From contig JBDTMC010000194.1 in assembly GCA_039934475.1 (NCBI GenBank), forward strand, positions 1 to 13,218: a stretch of 13,218 nt of DNA, given 5' to 3'. The translations under genes and the position numbers were made by a program. Position 1 is the first letter of the stretch. Each line of letters opens with the position of its first letter. This document shows, one piece after another, positions 1 through 7,046 of this stretch. A model generated the notes under the pieces. It did not search any database. It was not told the origin of the DNA and was given only the letters and a program-made list of their open reading frames with translations. Origin of the DNA: JBDTMC01 sp039934475. GTDB lineage: Bacteria > Acidobacteriota > Terriglobia > Bryobacterales > Bryobacteraceae.

Positions 1-1950
1 GGTGTTGTTGAGGGCATGAGAGGCGGTGGTGACGTCATCATGGCAGCCTTGGCAGGCGGCTGCAATCGGCATCGTGGTAGCGGTGAAGCCGCCAGTGCTG
101 GCCACCGGCGCAACCGCTCCGATGTTATCCGGCTGATAGGAGTTGCCCACGTGGCACATGCTGCAATCGCGGACATCACCCGGGAAACGCACTTCCTGGT
201 AGTTGGTGGTTCCCAGGACGTAGGGGTTAGCCAAACCTTCGCTGCGGTGTGTGGAGTGGATCTGCCAGGCGAAATTGACGCTCTGCTTCGAGGTCCCGTC
301 CGTGAGGGTCGGGTTGTGGCAGATTGTGCAAGCCTGAGTGTCGTTGCGCGTTCCGCCGTGGACGAACTTCAAGTCGTCGTGGCAGGCGGCGCACTTCTCT
401 GTCGAAACAACCACACGGCGGGCAGCTACCGGACTGCTATCGACTGAGAAGTAGAATTGTGTGGGGTTGGCGGAATCGGTGGCGCTGGTCTCTTTCTTCG
501 TGCCAGGCAGAAGAAGTACGGTGTTCCGTGCCTGAATCGAAACGGTGTAGGAACCGGTGGCCCCGGCCGGAATCTTGTTGGTTGCGGTATAGGTATAAAC
601 GCCGCCGCTGCCCGGAGCTGTTGTGATTGTCTCCCTGACATTGAGGCCGGCCTCGCCGGTTTGATAGTCGACGTTCGGACCGGCGATGATGGCGCGAACT
701 TGGGTCAGTTTCGTGACGTCCAAGGGATTTCCAGCCTTATCGGTAAGGCTGAAGGTAATTACCGGCGCGGAGCCAGGAACTGCGTTTTCGACTTTGAGGA
801 CCTTGCTGACAACACCCGGGAGGGATGTGGAATTGTTGGGAACTACGTGCGCGCCGGGGATGGACGCATCGAAATCCATCGTCTGTTGCGACGTGTGGCA
901 GTTCTTGCATTCGTTGTCGCTCAACATCGGAAGGTCAACGTGGTTTTCGCCGGTAGCGAAATTGACGTTGTCGTGGCAGGATCCGCAAACCGCACGGGAC
1001 GGGTTGGTCTTCCAATTGTCGGCCTGCGGGGCGCCCGAGGCATGGCAAACGGTGCAATTCCGGACGTCTTGCGGGAACGCAACCGTGGAGAAATCGGACC
1101 ACGCGCCGCGATGCCAAATGCGGTAGGGGGTTCCGGCCTTTACGCTCGGCAGGTTCTCGCCCATATGAATCTTGTGGATCAGGACAGGCATGTCCTGCGT
1201 CAATCCGGTGTCGGGATTAATGGTCTGGGGCGAGTGGCACAGGATGCACATCTCGACCGTCAACCGGGAGCCGCCGTGGCCGAAGAGCGGATCATGGCAC
1301 TTGTTGCAAGCCGCCGTGGGAGTGATGGAACGCGTCACCGTCACAGGCGCGCCGTTAGGAACGAAATTCAAGACATCGTTCGAAGTCTCGCTCCACTCGT
1401 CATAGGTCATGAACTCGCTCAAATCGCGCTGCGCCGATACGCCAATCGCGTGAGTGGCGGTGGCATCGAAGCCCACTGGAGCCTTTGTTTTGAACGTGTA
1501 CGTATAGTCGCCGTCGGCGTTCTTGGTAAACGTCCCGCCGGAGTCGGTAGCGGCCTGGGTCTGACTCGGATTGCTATTCGTCGTGGACTTGGCCAGCGTC
1601 GTGGTGTAGGACGTGTATTGCGTCTTGGCGGCTGGAATGGTGGCGGCAATGAACCGGAGGGTAACAGACCCCGGAGTAGTGATTCCATCTTTATCTAATG
1701 GAAGGCCTTTGGGATCAGAGATAGTCACCCGCGCCGTGATTGTGCCGTCGGACGCGACCGCCGCCGACACCAGCTTTACAGTGATGCCCGGCCGAATAAA
1801 GGATAGCTGATTTTCGTCCAGGTGTTTGGCTGCCAATTGGCCCGTGAATCCGGTTTTCTTGTTGGCCTTGTCGGCGGCCGTCAACCCGGACAGCGGAACC
1901 ATCGCAAGCAGAACCAGGACAGTGACAAATGGGATTCGTGACTGTGCCAT
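1..1950 (-). CDS. OmcA/MtrC-family multihaem cytochrome c, C-terminus cut by window edge
   Basis: The frame is open for 650 codons from ATG 1950 to the left edge. Residues 1-26 look like a Sec signal peptide (MAQSRIPFVTVLVLLAMVPL) with no lipobox cysteine. Nine CxxCH haem sites are visible: CNKCH 215, CILCH 235, CTVCH 299, CGSCH 322, CKNCH 348, CAACH 520, CTICH 541, CSMCH 596 and CQGCH 633. They form two clusters separated by a haem-free, beta-like stretch (about 353-519) and preceded by another (about 30-210). This matches the known domain order of decahaem OmcA/MtrC/MtrF proteins: beta, pentahaem, beta, pentahaem. Each cluster has an IHxxH pair (H259/H262 and H565/H568) that probably supplies distal ligands. 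A tenth site is expected just off the left edge. The family carries electrons across the outer membrane to external acceptors. No MtrA or porin partner is in view, so the exact role is inferred. The start is fixed by AGGAG at 1962-1966. Confidence 0.93.
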   Translation of the reverse strand, partial: MAQSRIPFVTVLVLLAMVPLSGLTAADKANKKTGFTGQLAAKHLDENQLSFIRPGITVKLVSAAVASDGTITARVTISDPKGLPLDKDGITTPGSVTLRFIAATIPAAKTQYTSYTTTLAKSTTNSNPSQTQAATDSGGTFTKNADGDYTYTFKTKAPVGFDATATHAIGVSAQRDLSEFMTYDEWSETSNDVLNFVPNGAPVTVTRSITPTAACNKCHDPLFGHGGSRLTVEMCILCHSPQTINPDTGLTQDMPVLIHKIHMGENLPSVKAGTPYRIWHRGAWSDFSTVAFPQDVRNCTVCHASGAPQADNWKTNPSRAVCGSCHDNVNFATGENHVDLPMLSDNECKNCHTSQQTMDFDASIPGAHVVPNNSTSLPGVVSKVLKVENAVPGSAPVITFSLTDKAGNPLDVTKLTQVRAIIAGPNVDYQTGEAGLNVRETITTAPGSGGVYTYTATNKIPAGATGSYTVSIQARNTVLLLPGTKKETSATDSANPTQFYFSVDSSPVAARRVVVSTEKCAACHDDLKFVHGGTRNDTQACTICHNPTLTDGTSKQSVNFAWQIHSTHRSEGLANPYVLGTTNYQEVRFPGDVRDCSMCHVGNSYQPDNIGAVAPVASTGGFTATTMPIAAACQGCHDDVTTASHALNNT

Positions 1951-1961
1951 ATGTAGTATTT

Positions 1962-1966
1962 CTCCT
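1962..1966 (-). promoter_or_regulatory. Ribosome binding site of the multihaem cytochrome
   Basis: AGGAG on the minus strand ends 11 bases before ATG 1950. It is the clearest Shine-Dalgarno sequence in the window and supports this start. Several neighbouring genes have none. Confidence 0.7.
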
Positions 1967-2194
1967 AAGAATGTGGGAGGTGTGCCGCGAAGTTCTCTCC
2001 CCCGGAAACCGGCCGCACGACCGGGCTCCTTTGTGAGGTGGCCCACCGATGTTGAGTTGTTCAACAGCATTACGATGACAAATTCAACAGATAAACAGAT
2101 CCGCAACTACTATACACAAAGAAACCGAGGACTACGAGGAAAAATTCCACAAATCTCTAACGGGCTTACCACTTTAGGCTTATTGGGGATACCA

Positions 2195-2229
2195 GGAGGG
2201 CGCGTCTCTCGATAAAGATGTCGCCCTCC
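2195..2229 (-). terminator. Hairpin downstream of the isomerase gene
   Basis: GGAGGGCG at 2195-2202 and CGCCCTCC at 2222-2229 form perfect 8-bp arms around a 19-base loop, about 27 bases past the isomerase stop. There is no run of T on either side, so it is not a classical intrinsic terminator. It may stabilise the 3' end or assist termination. Confidence 0.4.
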
Positions 2230-2237
2230 GCAACGCT

Positions 2238-2251
2238 AGCCGGCGCCGGCT
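2238..2251. repeat. 14-base perfect palindrome AGCCGGCGCCGGCT
   Basis: A self-complementary GC-only core with A/T ends lies 4 bases past the isomerase stop codon. As RNA it could fold only with a tight central loop. Together with the hairpin at 2195-2229 it makes the isomerase 3' end unusually rich in dyads. Confidence 0.5.
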
Positions 2252-2255
2252 TAGG

Positions 2256-3092
2256 TCAGGCGAGCGCGTTCTTGCAGTATTCGAAGCATTTCCGAACTTC
2301 GGCGACGGTGTCCTGGCCCTTGTATTCGTACTCGATCATCGCGGGGATCTTGTACTTCTTCGTCTTCAGCACCTGCAGGACTTCTTTGATCGGCGTGGTG
2401 CCTTGCCCGAAAGGCATGTTGTCGCCCTGGTTCTTCCCGCGATCCTTGATGTGGAGACTGATGATTTGGTCGTGGTGCTGTTCAAGGTACTCGACCGGGT
2501 TGAAGTTCGCGGCCCAAAAGTGGCCGATGTCGAGATTGAGGGCGGTGTACTTGGACATGCCTTTCAGCGCCGCTTCGAAATCGTCGGGCGTGGCGAACTC
2601 GTTTTTCACGATACGCGAGTGATTGTGGAAGCCAACGGTGATCTTGGCCTTTTGCGCGAAGGGGTCCACGCGGCGAGCGGTGGTGACGTTGGCCGAAGCC
2701 GTGATGCGGTTGGTGCCGAGCGCCTTGGCCATCTCAAAGCCGCGCGCGATTTCGGCGTCGCTGAAGTCGTCGCGGAAGCTGTAGTTGTAGGCCCAGAGTT
2801 CGATGCCGGCGGCCTTGAGCTTTTGGCCGATCTTGCTGAACTCGTCGAGCGAGACGGTTTCGCGCCACTGGCGTAGTTCCGCGCGCTTCATTTTTTCGTT
2901 TTCGGCATGGCCCTGCCAGAGTTCGACATAGGTAAGGCCGATGTCCTTCATAGCAGCGATAGCGTCGTCCACCGGGCGATCGCGAAAGCTGTAGCTTTGG
3001 GCGCCGAGCATGACACCGTTGGTGAGCTTGGCAGAAGCCGCAACGGCGGGTAGGGCGAGGGCGAGTTTATGAAAGTCGCGTCGAGTAATCAT
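2256..3092 (-). CDS. Tat-exported sugar phosphate isomerase/epimerase (xylose isomerase-like TIM barrel)
   Basis: 278 residues. The N-terminus MITRRDFHKLALALPAVAAS has the twin-arginine pattern (T-R-R-D-F-H-K, residues 3-9) and a short hydrophobic stretch, so export as a folded protein is likely. The rest fits the AP-endonuclease-2/xylose-isomerase-like TIM barrel. Candidate metal ligands lie at the expected strand ends: E57 in YVELW, H156 and H158 in VGFHNH, D188 and H191 in LDIGH, H214 in LHIKDR, and E254/E256 in MIEYEYKG. Members isomerise or epimerise sugars or inositols using a divalent metal; the substrate cannot be read from sequence. Such Tat-tagged isomerases are common in Acidobacteria and Planctomycetes, usually linked to saccharide breakdown. 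The start is chosen because it gives the complete Tat motif. There is no Shine-Dalgarno sequence, but a good promoter lies 9 bases upstream. The gene stands alone between the cytochrome leader and a permease remnant. Confidence 0.85.
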   Translation of the reverse strand: MITRRDFHKLALALPAVAASAKLTNGVMLGAQSYSFRDRPVDDAIAAMKDIGLTYVELWQGHAENEKMKRAELRQWRETVSLDEFSKIGQKLKAAGIELWAYNYSFRDDFSDAEIARGFEMAKALGTNRITASANVTTARRVDPFAQKAKITVGFHNHSRIVKNEFATPDDFEAALKGMSKYTALNLDIGHFWAANFNPVEYLEQHHDQIISLHIKDRGKNQGDNMPFGQGTTPIKEVLQVLKTKKYKIPAMIEYEYKGQDTVAEVRKCFEYCKNALA

Positions 3093-3101
3093 GGCAGGCC
3101 G

Positions 3102-3130
3102 ATTTTATCACTGCCGGGAATTTCTGCGAA
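3102..3130 (-). promoter_or_regulatory. Promoter of the isomerase gene, probably leaderless transcript
   Basis: On the minus strand, TTCGCA (3130-3125), a 17-base spacer and an extended -10 TGA-TAAAAT (3110-3102) end 9 bases before ATG 3092. A transcript started the usual 6-8 bases after the -10 would begin at or next to the ATG, which explains the missing Shine-Dalgarno sequence. Confidence 0.55.
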
Positions 3131-4061
3131 CCGGGACGCGCTTTTGAAGCCGCTACCCTATCGGGACCGCGAGCGGCGAGGGCCGGCGGGTGCATGTGTC
3201 GCGGTCAACGCGGAATCTGTTTCTCCTGCTTGGTGTGCAGCCGCTGATGGGGCGGACTTTCACTGCCGAGGAGGACACGCCGAATCAGAGGCTGGCTGTG
3301 CCGAGCTACGCACTGTGGCAGAGTGCGTTTGGCGGGGATCGCGGCTTCAGTTCCTTCAAAACGGAATGCCGTTCGCCGATCCGACGGAATTGTGGCGCGG
3401 ATCAGCGCCGAGTATCCACCGCAACTGCGCGATGATTTCAAGGTGGAAGCGGCTGTCGAGGTGGCGTCGTCGATGGTGCTGCTGGTGGGGGCGGGATTGC
3501 TGATCCGCAGCTTCGTGAATCTACGGGCGGTGGATTCGGGCTACCAACCGGAACGCGTGCTGGCGATGACCATACCACTGCAGACAGGGCAATACGACAA
3601 GGCCGAGGATCGGATGACGTTCTTCCGCGAGTTGCTACGGCGGTTGCAGCAGATTCCGGGCGTGCAGAGCGCTTCGGTATCGCGCGGGCTTCCGTCCCGA
3701 TCAAAGAACCTGCGCTTATTTGCGGCTGACGACCGCGTGGGGAAACGTCAGGTCACCGGCGATGCCGAAGCAAACCTACGAGCCGCTGGGACAGGCCAGT
3801 GCAATGCAATCGATGGAGATCGCACTGCTCACAACGGGCGACCCGGCTTCGCTGGCGGTACCGGCGCGGCCGGCGGTGCGTTCTCTGTATCCGCAGCAGG
3901 CAGTGGGCGATATGACTACGATGCAGGCTGTGGTGAATCGGTCGACGGCTCCGCGACAGTTCGATATGGCATTGTTCGCGGTGTTCGGCGCCGCCTCGCT
4001 GTTGCTGAGCCGGTTGGTGGAGAGCCTTCTGTTTGACGTAGGGGCGCGGGATGGTTCCTAG
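3129..4061 (+). pseudogene. Decayed ADOP permease (MacB/FtsX-like)
   Basis: Pieces of one ADOP protein (acidobacterial duplicated orphan permease, a MacB/FtsX relative) follow in the right order but in changing frames with large gaps. Frame 3 (about 3135) has DALLKPLPYRDRER, the start of the periplasmic domain. Frame 1 (about 3190-3345) has RNLFLLLGVQPLMGRTF, then SYALWQSAFGGD. Frame 3 near 3360 has GMPFADPTELW. Frame 2 (about 3405-3710) has MVLLVGAGLLIRSFVNLRAV, then FFRELLRRLQQIPGVQSA. Frame 3 (3720-4061) has GDPASLAVPARPAVRSLYP, STAPRQFDMALFAVFGAASL and finally LVESLLFDVGARD. Compared with an intact member of roughly 800 residues, most of both halves is missing, including the membrane segments between AASLLL and SRLVESLLF. 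There are no transposon ends. It is not expected to make a working transporter. Its stop overlaps the end of cdsA. Confidence 0.85.
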
Positions 4062-4828
4062 CGGAGGCCGAGGTGGGTAATTAGTAAGTAGACGGTGGGG
4101 ACGGAGAAGAGGCTTGAGTCGACGCGGTCGAGCCAGCCGCCGTGGCCGGGGAGAAGGGTTCCGCTATCCTTTAGACCTCCGCCTCGCTTCATGGCCGATT
4201 CGACGAGGTCTCCGAGTTGGCCGGCGATGTTGCCAGCGGCAGCTATCGCGGCGGCGAAGGGCAGGGAGACGCCGGGCAACAAAAAGTGGGCGTAGATCAC
4301 GCCGAAGAGTATCGACGCGACTAAGGATCCGGCTGTACCTTCCCAGGTTTTACCGGGGCTTACCTGGGGCGCCAGCTTGTGCTTTCCGAAGGCGCGGCCG
4401 GTGTAGTAGGCAGCAGAGTCTCCGAACCAGTTAAGGGCGAGGGCGAAGAAGAGCCACCACGGACTAATGGCGCGGAGTTCGGCGGCGGTGCGCCAGGTTC
4501 CGAAGACATAGAGCAAGCCTAAGACGGCACAGGCGGCGCTGGGGAGGGCTTTGGAGAGGTTGTCGAGACGGAGGGCGAGGGCGAGGAAAACGAGAGCGAG
4601 GGCGGTGGGCAGCATCACGTCGAGGGGGGCGAGCATGATGACGAGTCCGGCGGCGAAGGCGGCAAGGTGAGGCGGTTCGAGACCGTGTCCGGCGACGATG
4701 CCGCGGAACTCCCAGAAGCAGAGCATGGCGATGGACGTGAGGACCGCAAGGAACAGGTAGTAATGGCCCCAGAGGACGGCGTAGGTAATGAATGGAGCGA
4801 GAACAACAGCCGTGATAACGCGCTTCAT
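4058..4828 (-). CDS. cdsA: Phosphatidate cytidylyltransferase (CDP-diacylglycerol synthase)
   Basis: 256 residues. The protein makes CDP-diacylglycerol from phosphatidic acid and CTP at the inner membrane, the branch point for all major phospholipids. The family signature is complete near the C-terminus: S211-x-x-K214-R215, K220-D221, then PGHGGWLDRVD at 227-237. The upstream conserved block GDSAAYYTGRAFGKHKLAPQ (from residue 136) followed by SPGKTWEG (157-164) is also intact. Hydrophobic segments occupy about residues 7-40, 55-85, 97-110, 122-135, 166-185 and 189-206, as expected for a polytopic membrane enzyme of normal length. Its ATG follows the uppS stop with no gap (TAAATG), so translation is probably coupled. 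uppS-cdsA adjacency is widely conserved in bacteria. Its TAG stop shares the palindrome CTAG (4058-4061) with the stop of the ADOP remnant on the other strand. Confidence 0.96.
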   Translation of the reverse strand: MKRVITAVVLAPFITYAVLWGHYYLFLAVLTSIAMLCFWEFRGIVAGHGLEPPHLAAFAAGLVIMLAPLDVMLPTALALVFLALALRLDNLSKALPSAACAVLGLLYVFGTWRTAAELRAISPWWLFFALALNWFGDSAAYYTGRAFGKHKLAPQVSPGKTWEGTAGSLVASILFGVIYAHFLLPGVSLPFAAAIAAAGNIAGQLGDLVESAMKRGGGLKDSGTLLPGHGGWLDRVDSSLFSVPTVYLLITHLGLR

Positions 4829-5641
4829 TTAAGAGGTGAAGCCGACGGCTTCCGGCAGGGGTTCCGGGGCGGAGACGGCGCCGAAGCGGCGCTCGCGCTT
4901 CTGATAGTCGAGGATGGCCTGGAGTAAGTTGGCGCGTTTGAAGTCGGGCCAGAATGTGTCGGTGACGTAGAGCTCGGCATAGGCGATCTGCCAGAGAAGG
5001 AAGTTACTGATGCGCATCTCGCCGGAGGTGCGAATGAGGAGGTCAGGATCGGGCTGTCCCGCGGTGTAGAGGCGAGAGGAGATGGCTTCCTCATCGACGG
5101 CGAGATCGGCGAGGCGGCCCTCGCGGCGGGCATCTTCAATGAGCGCATTGACGGAGTCAACCAGTTCGGCGCGGCCTCCATAATTGATGGCGAGATTGAG
5201 GCGCAGGCCGGTGTTGCCGGAGGTGCGGTTGACGGCGTGCTCCAACTCCTGCCGGACGATGAGAGGGAGGGCGTCGATGCGGCCGATGGGCGCCAGACGA
5301 ACGTTGTTATTGAGAAGGGTAGTTACTTCCTGGCGGAGATAGAAGCGCAGGAGACGCCATAGGGTTTCGACTTCAGCGCGGGGGCGCTTCCAGTTCTCGA
5401 CTGAGAAGGCATAGAGCGTGAGGGCTTCGATTCCGAGGCGGGCGCAGGTTTCAACGACGGTGCGGACGGGGTCGACGCCAGCTCTGTGCCCGGCTACGCG
5501 GGGCAGGTTGCGACGGCGGGCCCAGCGGCCGTTGCCGTCCATGATGATGGCGATGTGGGCGGGGAGGCGGAACGGGTCGATGGCATGCGCCAGTTTCCAG
5601 TCGGGGTCCCCCGGCGTTAGTTGATCCAGTAAGGCCTTCAT
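4829..5641 (-). CDS. uppS: Isoprenyl transferase (undecaprenyl diphosphate synthase)
   Basis: 270 residues. This cis-prenyltransferase condenses isopentenyl diphosphate onto farnesyl diphosphate to give undecaprenyl diphosphate, the lipid carrier for peptidoglycan and other surface polymers. The catalytic block IIMDGNGRWARRR starts at residue 32 with the key Asp35, followed by the conserved GHRAG (51-55), LTLYAFSVENWKRP (75-88), NYGGRAE (153-159) and RTSGEMRISNFLLWQ (204-218) with WP at 231-232. The frame stays open further upstream, to 5875, but that part overlaps the radical SAM gene and has no family similarity. ATG 5641 (MKALLDQLTP) is therefore chosen. It lies 14 bases after the radical SAM stop. 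No strong Shine-Dalgarno sequence is visible, so translation probably depends on the preceding gene. Confidence 0.96.
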   Translation of the reverse strand: MKALLDQLTPGDPDWKLAHAIDPFRLPAHIAIIMDGNGRWARRRNLPRVAGHRAGVDPVRTVVETCARLGIEALTLYAFSVENWKRPRAEVETLWRLLRFYLRQEVTTLLNNNVRLAPIGRIDALPLIVRQELEHAVNRTSGNTGLRLNLAINYGGRAELVDSVNALIEDARREGRLADLAVDEEAISSRLYTAGQPDPDLLIRTSGEMRISNFLLWQIAYAELYVTDTFWPDFKRANLLQAILDYQKRERRFGAVSAPEPLPEAVGFTS

Positions 5642-5655
5642 GTGGACGTAATTTC

Positions 5656-6693
5656 TTATTTTACATGGGCGGTGGTGACGCCGCCGCAACTGGAGCCGCT
5701 GCCCGCGGTGCACCCATAGCAGTGCTGGCCGGTGACGATGCGCCGTTGGTAGAGCTGTGGGGAGAAGTCGCGGATGTGGCTGGGGGCTCCGTGATCGACT
5801 GTGAGGTTGAGCATCTGATTGAAGTCGCAGTCGTAGAGAGAGCCGTCCCAACCCACCGAGAGCGTGTAGCGGCACATGACTCCAGCGGCCGCGCCGGGGT
5901 TGTACGCGTTTACGAGTTTATCCATGTAGCGTTCGTAGTTACCGGTGCGCTGGAGAAACTCGAGGAAGCGGCTGATGGGCATGTTGGTGATGGTGTAGAG
6001 GGAGTGGAAGGCGACTCCGTGGCGGCGCTGGAGTTCGCGGCGGAAGTCGGCTTCGGCGGCGCGCTGGGAAGGGGGCAGGAAGGCACCAACGGGGTTGTAG
6101 ACGAGGTTGAGACGAAGAGGACTGCCTTCGGCTCCATAGCCAAGGGCATTCAGTTTTTGGAGCGCTTCGATGGACTTGGCGAAGACACCTTCGCCACGCT
6201 GGCGGTCCGTTTCGCCGGCGAGGTAGTAGGGGAGGCTGGCGATGACTTCGACCTGATGTTGGGCGAGGAATTCGGCAAGGCCCTCCTGCGAAGGCAAGAG
6301 GAGGATGCTGAGATTACTGCGGTCAATGACGTGGCGGCCGGCGGCTCGGGCTTGTTCGACGAGCCAGCGGAAGTTGGGGTTGAGTTCGGGGGCGCCTCCG
6401 GTGATGTCTACGGTGGGGATTGTTGTGGCGCGCAGGACGTCCATGCAAAGCTCGGCAGTTTGGCGGGACATGACTTCGCGGCGATCGGGCCCGGCATCGA
6501 CGTGACAGTGGTGGCAGGTCTGGTTGCAGAGTTTGCCGACGTTGATCTGGAGGATCTCAATGCTGGTGGCCTGGAGGGGGAAGAGGCCGGACTCAGTGAG
6601 GGATTGCTCGAAGGGTTTTCGAAGATCGGACTCGAGGACGCGGCGTTGTTCGTGCGGGGCGGCCAGAGGGTGCCGAATGCTGACCAGACTCAC
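5656..6693 (-). CDS. arsS: Arsenosugar biosynthesis-type radical SAM protein ArsS (DUF3641 C-terminus)
   Basis: 345 residues. The 4Fe-4S/SAM motif is C56-x3-C60-x2-C63 (GKLCNQTCHHCHVDAGP), followed by the SAM-binding ITGGAPELNP (97-106). The C-terminal third has the cysteine set typical of DUF3641: C274 and C289 (MCRYTLSVGWDGSLYDCD), then C325, C328 and C336 (HCYGCTAGSGSSC), probably ligands of further Fe-S clusters. The length is normal. ArsS is reported to attach the 5'-deoxyadenosyl group to dimethylated arsenic in arsenosugar synthesis; the same family was earlier named a selenosugar-linked radical SAM/Cys-rich protein. The start is GTG 6693, which overlaps the stop of the AhpD-like gene by four bases (GTGA), so the two are translationally coupled. 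No arsM methyltransferase or arsR is in the window, so the arsenic role rests on family and partner alone. Confidence 0.88.
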   Translation of the reverse strand: MSLVSIRHPLAAPHEQRRVLESDLRKPFEQSLTESGLFPLQATSIEILQINVGKLCNQTCHHCHVDAGPDRREVMSRQTAELCMDVLRATTIPTVDITGGAPELNPNFRWLVEQARAAGRHVIDRSNLSILLLPSQEGLAEFLAQHQVEVIASLPYYLAGETDRQRGEGVFAKSIEALQKLNALGYGAEGSPLRLNLVYNPVGAFLPPSQRAAEADFRRELQRRHGVAFHSLYTITNMPISRFLEFLQRTGNYERYMDKLVNAYNPGAAAGVMCRYTLSVGWDGSLYDCDFNQMLNLTVDHGAPSHIRDFSPQLYQRRIVTGQHCYGCTAGSGSSCGGVTTAHVK

Positions 6694-7022
6694 ATGCTTA
6701 CCTTGTCGGCGGCGTTGCGCATTTGGAGACCGTGAACGAGGGTGGCTCCTCCGCGGATGGCGGCGGCGACGTGGAGGGCTTCAGTCATCTGTTCGGTGTT
6801 AGAGCCTTTTTCCAGGGAGGCCTGGGTGTAGGCGTCGATGCAGTAAGGGCACTGGATGGCGTGGGCGACGGCGAGGGCGATGAGGCACTTTTCGCGTTCG
6901 GTGAGGGCGCCTTCGGCGAAGACGGCGCCGTACCATTCGGAGAACTTCTTCCAGAGTTCAGGGGCGTCTTTGCCGATCTCGCCGAAGCGGGGGAGGTCTT
7001 CCTGATGGTAGTAGCCGGACAT
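6690..7022 (-). CDS. AhpD/carboxymuconolactone decarboxylase-like partner of ArsS
   Basis: 110 residues in a single all-helical AhpD-like domain. The redox motif is C58-P-Y-C61 with H54 four residues before it (AVAHAIQCPYCIDAY), preceded by the usual GALTEREKCLIALAVAHA helix. The C-terminal half has the family pattern TEALHVAAAIRGGATLVHG. This matches the small peroxidase-like proteins that occur beside ArsS-type radical SAM genes. From memory, some members carry selenocysteine in the redox motif, whereas this one has ordinary cysteines in all visible positions. The reaction is not established; thiol-disulphide or peroxide chemistry supporting ArsS is the likely inference. It is the first gene of the four-gene minus-strand operon and overlaps arsS by four bases. 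There is no clear Shine-Dalgarno sequence. A dyad lies 24-40 bases upstream. Confidence 0.87.
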   Translation of the reverse strand: MSGYYHQEDLPRFGEIGKDAPELWKKFSEWYGAVFAEGALTEREKCLIALAVAHAIQCPYCIDAYTQASLEKGSNTEQMTEALHVAAAIRGGATLVHGLQMRNAADKVSM

Positions 7023-7046
7023 TGGTTCAACTCGCTGCGGTGGGAT

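Larger units (their letters stand above)
1951..2255 (-). other. 305-base gap: cytochrome leader and isomerase 3' region
   Basis: No coding frame here looks real. On the minus strand the stretch nearest the cytochrome (about 2050-1970) is G+C rich and can fold. It contains CCGGTC-GTGC-GGCCGG, a 6-bp hairpin with a 4-base loop. GGTGGGCCACC and the GTTGA/TCAAC dyad at 2051-2065 precede it. Further upstream the DNA is AT-rich, with a TATAGT hexamer at 2114-2109 that could be a -10 box but has no convincing -35. The right end holds two strong inverted repeats listed separately. The leader may regulate cytochrome expression, but I could not match it to a known riboswitch. Confidence 0.45.

Noticed and set aside
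457..1698. Long plus-strand open frame (413 codons) opposite the cytochrome
   Set aside because: It is antisense to a gene with nine CxxCH sites, and its translation is G/R/A-rich without any domain. It is a by-product of high GC and codon bias.
1967..2066. Cyclic di-GMP (GEMM-I) riboswitch before the cytochrome
   Set aside because: The GAAA tetraloop and its receptor, and the conserved CAAAGC segment, are not in the right arrangement. Only a generic structured leader can be claimed.
3190..3435. Separate small gene of 81 codons containing LFLLLGVQPLMGRTF
   Set aside because: It is one fragment of the ADOP pseudogene. The neighbouring fragments continue the same protein in other frames.
5642..5875. 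Upstream extension of the uppS frame to 5875 (78 more residues)
   Set aside because: The extension overlaps the arsS coding region in another frame, is low-complexity R/P/L-rich sequence, and has no family similarity. ATG 5641 gives a normal-length protein.
5665..6735. Long plus-strand open frame (356 codons) opposite arsS
   Set aside because: It is antisense to a well-supported radical SAM gene. The translation is G/E/V-rich and has no motif.
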